A DNA stretch of 64,000 bases from NCBI RefSeq assembly GCF_014192335.1, contig NZ_JACHXU010000005.1, forward strand, positions 248,001 through 312,000, given 5' to 3'. The position numbers and the translations under genes were made by a program. Below, piece by piece: positions 20,454 to 29,460 of the stretch. The notes beneath the pieces were generated by a model that saw only the letters and a list, made by a program, of their open reading frames with translations, had not been told where the DNA came from and made no database searches. The DNA is from Aporhodopirellula rubra (GTDB lineage: Bacteria; Planctomycetota; Planctomycetia; Pirellulales; Pirellulaceae). The stretch's first letter is position 1. Every line of letters starts with the position of its first letter.

Positions 20454-22451
20454 TCACGGAGTTTCCTTCACGGCCACACGAATCACGACGCTGCCAACGG
20501 CACCGTCCGATCCGTCCGCGAACGATACGGAAACCGTGTTTGCAGCTTTGATCAACGTGGGGTCGAGTGGAATCAATTTCGTCATCGCATATTCACGATC
20601 CACAAAACGCTCCGCGCAGTCCTCCATCGGAACGTCGAGAACGATGCCGTTGAATCGCACCACCGGCGTTTTCAAAGCGTCGGGTGATCGAGTGACACCG
20701 ATTCGCAATTGGGCATAATTGATAGGCTCGTTTTGAGGCACATGAACCGAAAAAGTTGCGTCCTGCATCGGTTGCACCACCTTGTCGCCGTAACAGACCA
20801 ACTCGTTCACGACACGCTTTTGCTGAATCGGTTCATCCGCCTCAGCGACAATCATCACCGATTCGCGTCCCGCCAACGTCAGCGTTTCGGGTGTGGGAAT
20901 CGTGTCTTCGGAATAGAACGCGGTGAAATCCGTGTTCCGGCCCAATCGGCGCACCTCCACGTTCTCGGTGGAAATGCCACTCAGATCAACGGTCTCCGAT
21001 TCGAAGCTCTGATTGTTGATGGCCAGAAACAGTTTGTTCCTGTCAACGAACGCCCGCACCTGCAAATCGGGATCATCACAGAGTGCCTTCACGCGACGCC
21101 CCCCCAGACCTCGAAAATACTTGAAGTACATCATCAGGTCCGTTTCGACCCAACGCGTCTTATCCTCGTAGTCATGAGCAACGTACAACTGTGCGTAATA
21201 CTTTGGCCCCCAAGCCCATGTATTGGGCAATAGAAATGGGACCGTCTTCTGAACGCAATGCGGATGCTCGATGAATGCCAACGTGTTCGCCACGATACTG
21301 CTGACGTGTCCGAAGTTAACGATCGATCGTTTCTTCATCTCGTAGTCCCACGAAGCAGGGTCAGCGTCGGGATATTGCTCCGCCATGATCTCACCGGCGA
21401 CGAATTCCCCGTCGTACTCGCCTTTGGGGTCGCTGCCGATGTAACCGCCCTGTTCACTGACGACCACGTCGATTTCTTTTCCGTACGTGTTCACCGTGTA
21501 GTTCTGCACCAGATCAAGCGTTCCTTCGAGAGCAAGCCCGGACTGGATACGCCCCTTGAAATCCCCCTCACGCCAACGCAAATAGTCGTAGGTGTGGAAC
21601 GAATAGAAGTCCATCTTGGCATCCGTTCGCTCGATAAACTCCGTCAGACCGTCGAATGCTTTGTATTCGTTGCGGTAGAAATAGCAGACCGGAAGACACG
21701 GTCCGCCAACCTTGACACCCGGCGTTGCACGATGCACAAACTCCATCGTTTTGAGATGCCAATCGGCGAGGTGCTGAGTCTTTGGAAACGACCAATGCGG
21801 TTCATTGACGGGCTCGTAATATTGCGGCCGATCGAAGTCGTTGAAACCAAACCGCAGAACCGCCGCCGACAGAAACGCTGCGGCATCGAGGTTTTTGGGC
21901 AGGTACTGCGAATGTTTCGGGTCCTGTACCGATTCGCTCGTCTCGAACCGCCCCATGTACTCGGGGAACGCGTTGTGATGACCGTGCGCGGCCACGTTAA
22001 GATTCGCTCCAAAGTCCTTCCGCATCCGCTCGGATGGTTCCACCGCCTTCTTATTTCTCAGACGCGAAATATCTGGGTACCCGGGTCGATTCGGATCTTC
22101 GCTTAACGTTTGTGCGGGATGCTTGACCACACCCAAACGACGACCGAACGAAATCCCCAATTCCTTAACGAGGTAGTCGTACATCGCATCGTCTTTGACC
22201 TGATTTTCAAATCCCGTTCCAGGATCACACACGTTGAAATAACGTTTGCGTTCGACGTCGGTAATCCCCTGGATCGCACGGGTCATCTCAGGCTCCACCA
22301 CGATCGACGATCGGCGGCTACCGGAGGTCTGCTCTGCGACGATGCCGCCTTTCTGGTCTGCAACCGCATGCTGCGATACGAGCAAATTGGTCACCAACAC
22401 GACGACACTGCATCGAATCAATCGCATTTTGAAAACTTGTTTTGCACTCAT
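20454..22451 (-). CDS. GH86 family beta-agarase / beta-porphyranase
   Basis: A 665-residue exported protein with a signal peptide (about 1-32). The TIM-barrel domain carries motifs that I recognise as GH86: YFNVCDPGTGFE near residue 71, YYEPVNEPHW with acid/base E217, MDFYSFHTYDY near 280, and VVSEQGGYIG with nucleophile E333. A C-terminal beta-rich part (about 450-665) follows. GH86 enzymes hydrolyse internal beta-1,4 bonds of agarose or porphyran, yielding neoagaro- or porphyran oligosaccharides for the GH117 and GH2 enzymes encoded beside it. Agarase and porphyranase cannot be told apart here, but the nearby sulfatases favour a sulfated substrate. ATG 22451 is the first Met; M9 (22427) is an alternative. 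Confidence 0.9.
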   Translation of the reverse strand: MSAKQVFKMRLIRCSVVVLVTNLLVSQHAVADQKGGIVAEQTSGSRRSSIVVEPEMTRAIQGITDVERKRYFNVCDPGTGFENQVKDDAMYDYLVKELGISFGRRLGVVKHPAQTLSEDPNRPGYPDISRLRNKKAVEPSERMRKDFGANLNVAAHGHHNAFPEYMGRFETSESVQDPKHSQYLPKNLDAAAFLSAAVLRFGFNDFDRPQYYEPVNEPHWSFPKTQHLADWHLKTMEFVHRATPGVKVGGPCLPVCYFYRNEYKAFDGLTEFIERTDAKMDFYSFHTYDYLRWREGDFKGRIQSGLALEGTLDLVQNYTVNTYGKEIDVVVSEQGGYIGSDPKGEYDGEFVAGEIMAEQYPDADPASWDYEMKKRSIVNFGHVSSIVANTLAFIEHPHCVQKTVPFLLPNTWAWGPKYYAQLYVAHDYEDKTRWVETDLMMYFKYFRGLGGRRVKALCDDPDLQVRAFVDRNKLFLAINNQSFESETVDLSGISTENVEVRRLGRNTDFTAFYSEDTIPTPETLTLAGRESVMIVAEADEPIQQKRVVNELVCYGDKVVQPMQDATFSVHVPQNEPINYAQLRIGVTRSPDALKTPVVRFNGIVLDVPMEDCAERFVDREYAMTKLIPLDPTLIKAANTVSVSFADGSDGAVGSVVIRVAVKETP

Positions 22452-22474
22452 GTTTCTTTAGCCAATTTTGTCTC

Positions 22475-22488
22475 GCACGCTAGCGTGC
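22475..22488. repeat. Perfect 14-bp palindrome between GH117 and GH86 genes
   Basis: GCACGCTAGCGTGC lies in the 44-base spacer between the GH117 stop and the GH86 start. It is fully self-complementary (GCACGC-TA-GCGTGC). It could be an operator or an RNA stem separating two cistrons. No run of T follows on the minus strand, so a terminator is less likely. Confidence 0.5.
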
Positions 22489-22495
22489 AATGCGC

Positions 22496-23764
22496 CTATT
22501 GATTGTTCGCGTGCTCGCGGATCTTCCGATTGGATTCCTCAATTCGCTTTCGTTGCGTCTGACCGAGTCCTTGTTGGTAATAGATCTCAGGTTTCAGATA
22601 CAAACCGGTGCGTTTCATCACCGGATCATTGAGGTCCAAACTCAAATCGCAATCAAAGCGTGTTAAAACCGCGTGGTTCTGGTCCCATGTCGTCGCATTG
22701 GTGAAGTGAGAGATTCCCCACGTGATTCCCCGGCCGTCTTTGGTATCGGTAAAGGCGTCTGGAATGAACGGACCGCCCGCGGTGGGCATCAGGTTGGTGA
22801 TCGACGCGATCTCGAAGTTAACACCGTCTTCGGCAAACTGAACGGTAGAATGTTCGTTTCCATCGCGAATCACGAGCGCGGCGATTCCTTTTCGGAATGG
22901 AAACAGTGTCGTTTCGTGCCCCGAGTTGATGACCGGGTTGAGAGGGTGTTTTTCAAACGGTCCCAAAGGATTGTCCGCAATCGCGAGCCCCTGCATGCGA
23001 ACCAAATTCGGTTCGCCGTCGAAGTCCGATTTGTAGTAGAGATAAATTCGGCCTTTGTACACCAATGGATACGGATCATGAATTGAATACTGATCCCAAT
23101 CTCCGGAGCCCCCATTGGGAATCACGACCTGATTGTGAGGAGTCCAGGGTCCATCGGGTGAGTCGGCATACGAGACAGCAACCGGACAATCGTCCCCACG
23201 TTTCCCGCTCGCTTCCATGAATCCCTGATAGTAGAGGTAATACTTTCCTTTCCACTGCAGGATGTCAGTCGTGGAAACGGAACGCCATCCGACGTTCGGT
23301 TTCGGTGGACGCGGAACCGCCACGCCTTGTTCCTGCCATGTGAAGCCGTCTTCACTGGTCGCGTACCAGATATCACAGAGGTCCCAATCGCTCGACGGAA
23401 TCGTATCGGTCGATGCGGCGGCGCCCTTCGGTGGCGTCGGAGTGTCGCGTTTGGTGTACCAAACGTAGTACTTCCCATTGGCAAAGATCACTTTCGATGG
23501 GTCGCGTCGCGAGACCGTGCCGTCCTGGTCGTGGTAATCAAATCCCTTGAGCTTCGTGTACTTGAACTGCGAATACAGTTCGTTGTGTTCAGGTCGCGGT
23601 GCCGACCACTGCGAGTAGTTCCGCGACATCGCCGCACTCATCGGACGATCCGGCTTTGACTCGGGAAGGACAAACGGAAATCCAGACTCCTGGGCGTTCG
23701 CGGAAGCCATCCAAACGACCAACAACAGGGGACTTACTAACAATGTGACTTTCGTGGTGTTCAT
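22496..23764 (-). CDS. GH117 family alpha-1,3-(3,6-anhydro)-L-galactosidase (neoagarobiose hydrolase type)
   Basis: A 422-residue exported five-bladed beta-propeller enzyme with a signal peptide ending near ANAQE (residue about 25). GH117 motifs are strong: SRRDPSKVI with catalytic-base candidate D88, YYVWYTKR, WRSVSTTDIL, GDDCPVAVSYA, SIHDPYPLVY with D230, GLAIADNPLGPF, NSGHETTLFPF with H283 and E284, and GRGITWGISH. The family releases 3,6-anhydro-L-galactose (some members L-galactose) from the non-reducing end of neoagaro-oligosaccharides. It is the best evidence that this locus targets agar-type galactans. It starts about 220 bases after the oxidoreductase gene ends, and a promoter candidate lies in that gap. 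Confidence 0.94.
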   Translation of the reverse strand: MNTTKVTLLVSPLLLVVWMASANAQESGFPFVLPESKPDRPMSAAMSRNYSQWSAPRPEHNELYSQFKYTKLKGFDYHDQDGTVSRRDPSKVIFANGKYYVWYTKRDTPTPPKGAAASTDTIPSSDWDLCDIWYATSEDGFTWQEQGVAVPRPPKPNVGWRSVSTTDILQWKGKYYLYYQGFMEASGKRGDDCPVAVSYADSPDGPWTPHNQVVIPNGGSGDWDQYSIHDPYPLVYKGRIYLYYKSDFDGEPNLVRMQGLAIADNPLGPFEKHPLNPVINSGHETTLFPFRKGIAALVIRDGNEHSTVQFAEDGVNFEIASITNLMPTAGGPFIPDAFTDTKDGRGITWGISHFTNATTWDQNHAVLTRFDCDLSLDLNDPVMKRTGLYLKPEIYYQQGLGQTQRKRIEESNRKIREHANNQ

Positions 23765-23840
23765 ATTTTCAAGAGTGACCTACGGATTCGAGCGGGCTCT
23801 CGCCATTGCTAACTGTCAACAATAACGCACGTGAATTGAG

Positions 23841-23869
23841 ATTCTATTCCCCTTTAAAGGCGTTTGCAG
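23841..23869 (-). promoter_or_regulatory. Candidate promoter with palindromic operator before GH117
   Basis: On the minus strand CTGCAA (23869-23864) is followed after 17 bases by TAGAAT (23846-23841), about 75 bases before the GH117 ATG. The spacer holds the 10-bp palindrome CCTTTAAAGG (23851-23860), positioned where a repressor would block polymerase. The -10 is good and the -35 weak, so this is a suggestion only. Confidence 0.35.
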
Positions 23870-23936
23870 TAGCCGATCTGCCCTTCCTCGCATCTCTGGC
23901 CGAAATATAGACTTCGGCACAAACAAAACACCGGAC

Positions 23937-23958
23937 CGCGAGGCACTTCTACCTCGCG
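23937..23958 (-). terminator. Stem-loop downstream of the oxidoreductase gene, possible terminator
   Basis: CGCGAGG and CCTCGCG pair over an 8-base loop, 30 bases after the oxidoreductase stop. On the minus strand the stem is followed after about 7 bases by a T-rich tract (GTGTTTTGTTTG). The offset T tract makes termination only partly convincing; it may instead reduce read-through into the glycosidase genes. Confidence 0.4.
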
Positions 23959-23987
23959 AACGGCGTCTGCTGATTCAATCCGCCGCA

Positions 23988-25346
23988 CTACAGCGCGTAA
24001 TACTGCTCCCAGCCCTTGCGCGGCGTATCCTTGAGCAGTGAGTTCGCCAATTCGTTGTTCGTGATCTGTTTGGTTTCACGATCAAACTCCAACTCGCCGC
24101 CGAGACGTTGTGCGAGACATCCGAGTACCAGAACCTGCGACAGAGGTCCTGAGACCGAGAACGGCGATCGAGTCTCTTCATCGCCCCGGCAGGCAAGCAA
24201 AAAGTTGGCGTAGTGGTCAGAGTTTTTTCCGAAGTCCGTTTGCATCCGTCCGGTTGATTGGAGATTGTTTCGCTTTTCCTCAGACAGGATCTCCAATTTC
24301 GATGAATGGCTGCCGCCCTGGAAAACGTAGTCACCCGAGTAAATGAACTTGCCAGGAATTTTAGCATCGAGTTTGCGACCCTCGAAATCATCAGGCAACG
24401 GCGGCAGGTTATCGGTACCGTCGTACCAATCAATGTCCATCGGTGGCATTGCGCCACGTCGTGGAAACTGAAAGTTAATCGTCGATGCGAGTGGGTAAAT
24501 GAGATCGTTCGGCTGCACTAATTTGGTCGCCGAAATCTTTTCGGGCATGCCTAGGTCGAGGAAGCGATGGATCGTATCGAGAATGTGCGCCCCCCAGTCG
24601 CCAAAACATCCCGTTCCGTGCTGGTACCAACCACGCCAGTTCCCAGGATGAAACTTTTCGCTAAACGCATGAGTCGGCGTCGTGCTGTGCCATAGGTTCC
24701 AATCCAACGATTTCGGCGCCGTCTCGCCGGTTGGCATGGCCTGAATATCACCCCACGGATGCCACCGACGCCACTTATTCATGTACGCATCGACGTGCGT
24801 GACATTGTTGATAATGCCTGCGTCCTGCCACGCTTTGAACTGAAAATAGTTGTCGCCGGAATGACCTTGGTTGCCCATCTGGGTTGCGACACCGTATTTC
24901 TTCTCCGCGGCCATCAACAATTCGATCTCTTCGAACGTGCGGGCGAGTGGTTTTTCGGTATAGACGTGTTTGCCCGCCGCCATGGCCGCCATGCTGATGG
25001 GAAAATGAGAATGATCGGGCACCAGCACGACCACCGCATCAATCTCCTTGCCCATCTTGTCTAGCATCACCCGCCAATCCTGGAACACTTTCGCATCGGG
25101 AAATTTTTCCTTCGTCGCATTCATATGCGGGTTCTCGGGATCGACGTCACAGAACGCAACGAAATTCGCAATCCCCGCTCGCTCAAAGTTTTCAATAATC
25201 CGAGGGCCACGCCCGCCAACGCCGCACCAAGCAATGTTGACTTTTTCATTGGCGCCGAGAACGCCCCCCTGAGCACGGCTAGGCAGACAGTTTGCAGCGG
25301 CAGCGGCACAACCGCTCAATAGTGCGGTACGTCGATTAAGTTTCAT
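23988..25346 (-). CDS. Tat-exported Gfo/Idh/MocA family oxidoreductase
   Basis: A 452-residue protein. A twin-arginine signal (NRRTALLSG followed by an Ala-rich stretch) directs folded export. The N-terminal Rossmann domain has the dinucleotide motif GVGGRGP (about residue 42) and the family EKP motif (TEKPLAR, about residue 132); a substrate domain follows with the GxWGxH-type segment CFGDWGAHILDT. Family members oxidise or reduce sugar hydroxyls with NAD(P); planctomycetes export many of them with cofactor bound. Beside a DUF1080 domain this may serve a 3-keto-sugar route (inference). It begins 34 bases after the FecR/LamG gene, so it is probably cotranscribed with the sigma factor. Confidence 0.9.
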   Translation of the reverse strand: MKLNRRTALLSGCAAAAANCLPSRAQGGVLGANEKVNIAWCGVGGRGPRIIENFERAGIANFVAFCDVDPENPHMNATKEKFPDAKVFQDWRVMLDKMGKEIDAVVVLVPDHSHFPISMAAMAAGKHVYTEKPLARTFEEIELLMAAEKKYGVATQMGNQGHSGDNYFQFKAWQDAGIINNVTHVDAYMNKWRRWHPWGDIQAMPTGETAPKSLDWNLWHSTTPTHAFSEKFHPGNWRGWYQHGTGCFGDWGAHILDTIHRFLDLGMPEKISATKLVQPNDLIYPLASTINFQFPRRGAMPPMDIDWYDGTDNLPPLPDDFEGRKLDAKIPGKFIYSGDYVFQGGSHSSKLEILSEEKRNNLQSTGRMQTDFGKNSDHYANFLLACRGDEETRSPFSVSGPLSQVLVLGCLAQRLGGELEFDRETKQITNNELANSLLKDTPRKGWEQYYAL

Positions 25347-25380
25347 CGTTTAAAAGTCCATCAAAAAGCGTTTGTGTTTG

Positions 25381-27072
25381 TTAACGGCCCACATCGTAGA
25401 TTTCACGTATCGCATCGGCATCGAGCACCGACCGCAACAACATGAACTCGTCGATCCTGCCATCCAAATTTCGAATCGGTTCATCGCCCGTTTTCCGAGG
25501 GCGGAGCCAGTTGCCGATTTCAGCGGCACCGATGTGCAGCGGTTCGGCACGTGGTAACTCGTTCCATGCGGCCTGCTCACCGTTGACATAGTGACGAACC
25601 AATTTGGAATCCGCGTCATAGGTCGTCGCCAGATGCGTCCAACGCCCCAGAGGCGACAAACTCGCGAGATGCTTTGATCCGCTGCGCATCTGCCGGCGCT
25701 GCGCCCGCGTCGATTGACCGATCCCCAGTTTTAAATCGCCCTCTTTTGCAATTTGCCAGTGCGGTCGCCAATCATCAAAGTCATCAGTCAACAACAATGC
25801 CTGGTTCACCCCCTTGAGTTCATCGATGCGAACCCAACACGCGAACGTGAGGTGCGGAAAACGCCCAGGCACACGAATCCGAATCCGATCGGCGGTGTTG
25901 TAAAACCCCAACGCCCGTTTCTGCGGCCATCGTCCATCTAGTAATTCACATCCCACAACGGTCGCCTTCACATTTTCTCGCTGCGACGCCGCAAGATTGG
26001 CGAGCCCTTCCCGTGCCAGCATTTGCTTGTTTTTGCCTTCGAAATTGAAGTACAGCAACAGGTCGCTGCGTTTAGAAAACGCTTCACTCCAACTCCGCCA
26101 TCGTTGATATTGATCTGACACGGATCGATCGATCGCAGATGCCGACGGAAAACCATCGAGGTCGAGCGTCGTCTCTCTCATTTCGAATTCCGGACTGATC
26201 TCGACGCTTTCGCCTTCGAGCACCGCTTTGCGTCGAGACTCAACCGCTAATTCGCTCGCCCCTTTCGGATACAAATCGACCAACCCGTCAATCACATGAA
26301 CACTCGAAACACCGTCGCCGGTTGACGCGATCGCGAACTCGGTGCCTCGGTCCACGAGCCGAACCGATTCCGTCGTCACGGTATAACCTTCAGCGCCGTC
26401 AGGAACGATCGCGCGCAGTTTGCCGTTACGCAAATGGGTTTGATCCAGCGACACCAAATTGAGATCGACGGGCCCCTCCAAATACAAAGTCACCCCGTTG
26501 TAGACGCGTATCTCCGCAAACCCCGACTCCAGACGCAATCGACCAGGGCTCAACTGCATCGGCGGAGTTTCCCCGTCCTGCCACACGTCACCGGAGGCCT
26601 GGGTCAGCATTGCAATGGCATCATTCGCGGTGAAGGAAACCGCTACCGCGTCCATCACCGAGCCCCGTTCGACCGCTCGCCGCTGCCAAGTCGCCATGAA
26701 CAAAACTACGACAGCCACCCCGGCAGCCAACCCAAAGCTCCATCGCTGATCACGCCACCGCGTCCCTCCTTCGCCTGCTCTGCTCCGTTTCGTTGGCTGC
26801 TCTGCGACGGCTTTGTGTACGCAACTACTATCCGAGTCACCTTCATCGACCTGACAGACCAAATCGACCAAGTCGACGATCGCAGTGCCATCGAGCTCCT
26901 CACTCAGCATCGAATCCAATCGAAAGTAATCGACCCAAACTTCTAATTTTGCCGGATCGCGCCGTACCATCTCTTGAACACGCATAGCCTGCTCGCGCGT
27001 CAGGGTCCCCTCGAGTGCGAGTTGCAGAAGCTGATCAAACTCGTTGTCTTCTCGTTTGCCTTCGCTTGTCAT
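25381..27072 (-). CDS. FecR-like membrane protein with C-terminal LamG (concanavalin-like) domain
   Basis: A 563-residue protein. The cytosolic N-terminal part (about 1-95; QLLQLALEGTLTREQAMRVQEMVRRDP) resembles anti-sigma contacts. One transmembrane helix (WSFGLAAGVAVVVLFMATW, about residue 115) is followed by a FecR domain outside (about 190-260; GRLRLESGFAEIRVYNGVTLYLEGP and VRLVDRGTEFAI). Residues about 330-560 form a LamG/concanavalin domain (FTFACWVRID-like strings, GRIDEFMLLRSVLDADAIREIYD). The ATG at 27072 overlaps the sigma-factor stop (ATGA), which sets the start. I infer a sensor that binds saccharide outside and controls the ECF factor inside, and so possibly the whole locus. Confidence 0.87.
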   Translation of the reverse strand: MTSEGKREDNEFDQLLQLALEGTLTREQAMRVQEMVRRDPAKLEVWVDYFRLDSMLSEELDGTAIVDLVDLVCQVDEGDSDSSCVHKAVAEQPTKRSRAGEGGTRWRDQRWSFGLAAGVAVVVLFMATWQRRAVERGSVMDAVAVSFTANDAIAMLTQASGDVWQDGETPPMQLSPGRLRLESGFAEIRVYNGVTLYLEGPVDLNLVSLDQTHLRNGKLRAIVPDGAEGYTVTTESVRLVDRGTEFAIASTGDGVSSVHVIDGLVDLYPKGASELAVESRRKAVLEGESVEISPEFEMRETTLDLDGFPSASAIDRSVSDQYQRWRSWSEAFSKRSDLLLYFNFEGKNKQMLAREGLANLAASQRENVKATVVGCELLDGRWPQKRALGFYNTADRIRIRVPGRFPHLTFACWVRIDELKGVNQALLLTDDFDDWRPHWQIAKEGDLKLGIGQSTRAQRRQMRSGSKHLASLSPLGRWTHLATTYDADSKLVRHYVNGEQAAWNELPRAEPLHIGAAEIGNWLRPRKTGDEPIRNLDGRIDEFMLLRSVLDADAIREIYDVGR

Positions 27073-27599
27073 TCTTGCGTCCCCAATCGCGATTCGATGC
27101 ATTGCATCAACAATCCCCGGATCCGATAGAGCGTTTGCCGGATCGAACCGGACGGCCGACTCATTTCTTGAGCGATTCGGCCGATGGCAAGATTTTGCGT
27201 GTACCGCATCTCAAGCAGCGTGCGCTGTGCCGGCGGCAAACGTTCCAAGCATCCTCGCAACGCCGATCGCTCGTCATCGAAGCCCGCTGATCGTTCGGAT
27301 GCCAAGTCAGCGATCTCAAGAATGAACGACTCATCGAAAACCAATCGATCTCGCGAATATTTCCGAATACGCTCCATCACCTTGAATCGTGCCACTTGGC
27401 TAGACCATGCCCAGAAATCAGTCCCAATTTCGAAGTCGCCGGCCTTCTTCCACAACACCATATTGACCTCCTGGAGAAGATCATCGACGTCATCGTGCCC
27501 AGTCAGCAAAGATCGCAAAAACCCACGCAACCGCGATTGGTGCTGAGCGATCAGCCCAACAACTTCGGACTGCGGATCTTTCGGCTCTGGCGTGTTCAA
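27069..27599 (-). CDS. ECF-type RNA polymerase sigma factor (Rhodopirellula/Verrucomicrobium family)
   Basis: A 176-residue sigma-70 family protein with region 2 (GHDDVDDLLQEVNMVLWKK, about 33-55; DFWAWSSQVARFKVMERIRK) and region 4 (LERLPPAQRTLLEMRY, then AIGRIAQEMSRPSGSIRQTLYRIR, about 135-165). The only start consistent with an in-frame stop 12 bases upstream is TTG at 27599; an 8-codon upstream frame (ATG ACC GGC...) ends in a TGA overlapping this TTG, which hints at coupled translation. Its partner FecR/LamG gene overlaps it. In planctomycetes such pairs sit beside polysaccharide genes. The target promoters cannot be identified here. Confidence 0.92.
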   Translation of the reverse strand: MNTPEPKDPQSEVVGLIAQHQSRLRGFLRSLLTGHDDVDDLLQEVNMVLWKKAGDFEIGTDFWAWSSQVARFKVMERIRKYSRDRLVFDESFILEIADLASERSAGFDDERSALRGCLERLPPAQRTLLEMRYTQNLAIGRIAQEMSRPSGSIRQTLYRIRGLLMQCIESRLGTQE

Positions 27600-27906
27600 G
27601 TGATTTTTTCATTGCCGGTCATTGAGCGGTTCGCGATACGTATTTCAATCGCAGGCGACGGGCTCCGATGCGTCCGTCAAACGGCTAATGACGCAGCCGC
27701 CTCGACCGTCAACAAGAAACATGCAATTTTTTGTCGCTGCCGCCGGATCGGCACCCAATGCAACATTTTGCCAACCTTCCAATCGAAATCCTCATCAAAA
27801 CGAAATTCGATTCAGGGAAATACGTGACGTCTGCATCCGTCGAACAGAATGAACATCCCTGGACCGAACGGCCAACACCGACGGATCCCGTCATCACGAT
27901 GGCCGA
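27600..27906. other. Intergenic region between sulfatase and ECF sigma gene
   Basis: About 300 bases, the likely promoter region of the sigma-FecR-oxidoreductase unit on the minus strand. I found no clear consensus promoter, as expected if it is read by an ECF factor, and no small gene apart from the 8-codon leader frame next to the sigma start. Confidence 0.4.
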
Positions 27907-29460
27907 TCAATCGACATCGCTGCCCCACCATCCCGACTTGCTTCCCGGCGTCCAGGAATCCTTCAAGAAGTCAGCATGCTGCGTTTCGAGCTTTTGCATT
28001 CGGCGGGTTCTGAGCGCCTCAATCTTGGCGTCAAATTTCTCTTGCGTGAATCGAGGATCCGGCTGAGGGAAATTTGCCCCGGTCTCCGCCAACCACTGAT
28101 CGAGACGCTTGCGCAGTGCCGACGTTCTCTCGGGATGGACCGACGCGACGTCGTTCGTTTCTCCGATGTCAGCAGTCAGATCATAGAGTTCGTTTCGCCC
28201 ATCTTCGTGGTAATAAATCAGTTTCCAATTTCCCGCACGAATGATGGATGACGGTTCTCCACCCTGGTTTCCGTAATGAGGATAGTGCCAGAAAAGATCG
28301 CGTTCAGGAATTTTGTCCCCTTTCAATACGGGAACCAAACTCACGCCATCAACATGTTGGTTCGGCATCAACGGCAGTCCGGCGAGTTCGAGCATCGTTG
28401 GATAGAAATCCATTCCAATTACCGGAACATCTGAAGCGGTACCTGACGCAGTCATGCCGGGAACGTGAATGATGTATGGCTCGTGAATGCCGCCCTCCCA
28501 CTGCCGACCTTTGCCGCCACGAAACGGCAACAAACTCGTTGAGAATGCGTCACCGGAAGAGACACCACCGTTGTCCGACGTAAAGATAACAACCGTGTTT
28601 TTGTCCAGACCGGTCGCTTTCAATTTTTCCATCACGATACCAACGGCGGTATCCATCGATTCCACCATCCCGGCGTAAATTGGATTGTCTTGCACCTGAC
28701 GGACTGCGAGCCGACGATCGAATTTGAACCGCGGAGCATTCCCCGTTAGTCCCATCGCTTCGGCTTTGTCACGATACTTCTGCCACAGTTCCTTCGTCGT
28801 TTGGATCGGTCCGTGAACGGTGTAAAACGAAAGGTAGGCGAGAAACGGACGATCTTGATTCGACTCAATAAACGACGCGGTTTCATTTGCCAGTCGCAAG
28901 GTCAACAACTCACCGTCGGGTCCGTTCTCTAATCGAGGATTCACCCACGGGGCAAAGTACCCTCCGGCGGGAGATCCCTTATCCCATCCGCCCTTGTTGA
29001 TCATGAACCCATGATCTTCCGGCCACGAGCCCTCTTCACCGAGATGCCATTTTCCGGAAAAAAATGTCGTGTAGCCCGCGTCACGCAAGGCTTCAGCGAT
29101 CGTAATTTCCTCTTGAGGCAAATGGTGAACATACTCCGCCGGCAGCACGGGATCGTCACGATCCCACCGAGTCCCGTGAGCAGCACCGATCCAATCGGTG
29201 ATTCCATGTCGAGCCGTTGCCTTGCCCGTCATGATGCTTGCCCGCGAAGGACTGCACACGCGACATGCCGCATAACCCTGATCGAATCTCATCCCCGAGG
29301 CCGCCAACGCGTCCACATTTGGGGTCTCGTAAAACGTACTGCCGTTGTACCCCAGATCTCCAAAACCGAGATCATCGACGAGGATGAACACGAAGTTGCG
29401 TTGCCCGGCCTCGGCCGCGCAAGCAAACACGCACAGGAGAACAATTAAGAGGTATCTCAT
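27907..29460 (-). CDS. Secreted sulfatase (first gene of the polysaccharide locus)
   Basis: A 517-residue single-domain type I sulfatase. The signal peptide (MRYLLIVLLCVFACAAEAG) fixes the start at ATG 29460, although the frame is open 29 residues upstream. Metal ligands lie in NFVFILVDDLGFGD, the formylglycine site is C69-S-P-S-R, and GKWHLGEEGSW and FTSDNGGVSSGD are classic arylsulfatase-like motifs. It lies upstream of the sigma factor on the same strand and divergent from the GntP transporter. Substrate is unknown; galactan sulfate esters are the contextual guess. Confidence 0.93.
   Translation of the reverse strand: MRYLLIVLLCVFACAAEAGQRNFVFILVDDLGFGDLGYNGSTFYETPNVDALAASGMRFDQGYAACRVCSPSRASIMTGKATARHGITDWIGAAHGTRWDRDDPVLPAEYVHHLPQEEITIAEALRDAGYTTFFSGKWHLGEEGSWPEDHGFMINKGGWDKGSPAGGYFAPWVNPRLENGPDGELLTLRLANETASFIESNQDRPFLAYLSFYTVHGPIQTTKELWQKYRDKAEAMGLTGNAPRFKFDRRLAVRQVQDNPIYAGMVESMDTAVGIVMEKLKATGLDKNTVVIFTSDNGGVSSGDAFSTSLLPFRGGKGRQWEGGIHEPYIIHVPGMTASGTASDVPVIGMDFYPTMLELAGLPLMPNQHVDGVSLVPVLKGDKIPERDLFWHYPHYGNQGGEPSSIIRAGNWKLIYYHEDGRNELYDLTADIGETNDVASVHPERTSALRKRLDQWLAETGANFPQPDPRFTQEKFDAKIEALRTRRMQKLETQHADFLKDSWTPGSKSGWWGSDVD

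Noticed and set aside
21258-22106. A 282-codon open frame on the plus strand antisense to the GH86 gene
   Set aside because: It lies wholly inside the GH86 gene, has no ribosome site or recognisable domain, and its composition is that of a complementary-strand shadow of a codon-biased gene.
6292-29460. Search for SusC/SusD or TonB-receptor genes in the polysaccharide locus
   Set aside because: Every gene-sized stretch on both strands is explained by enzymes or regulators; no outer-membrane receptor-like sequence is present.
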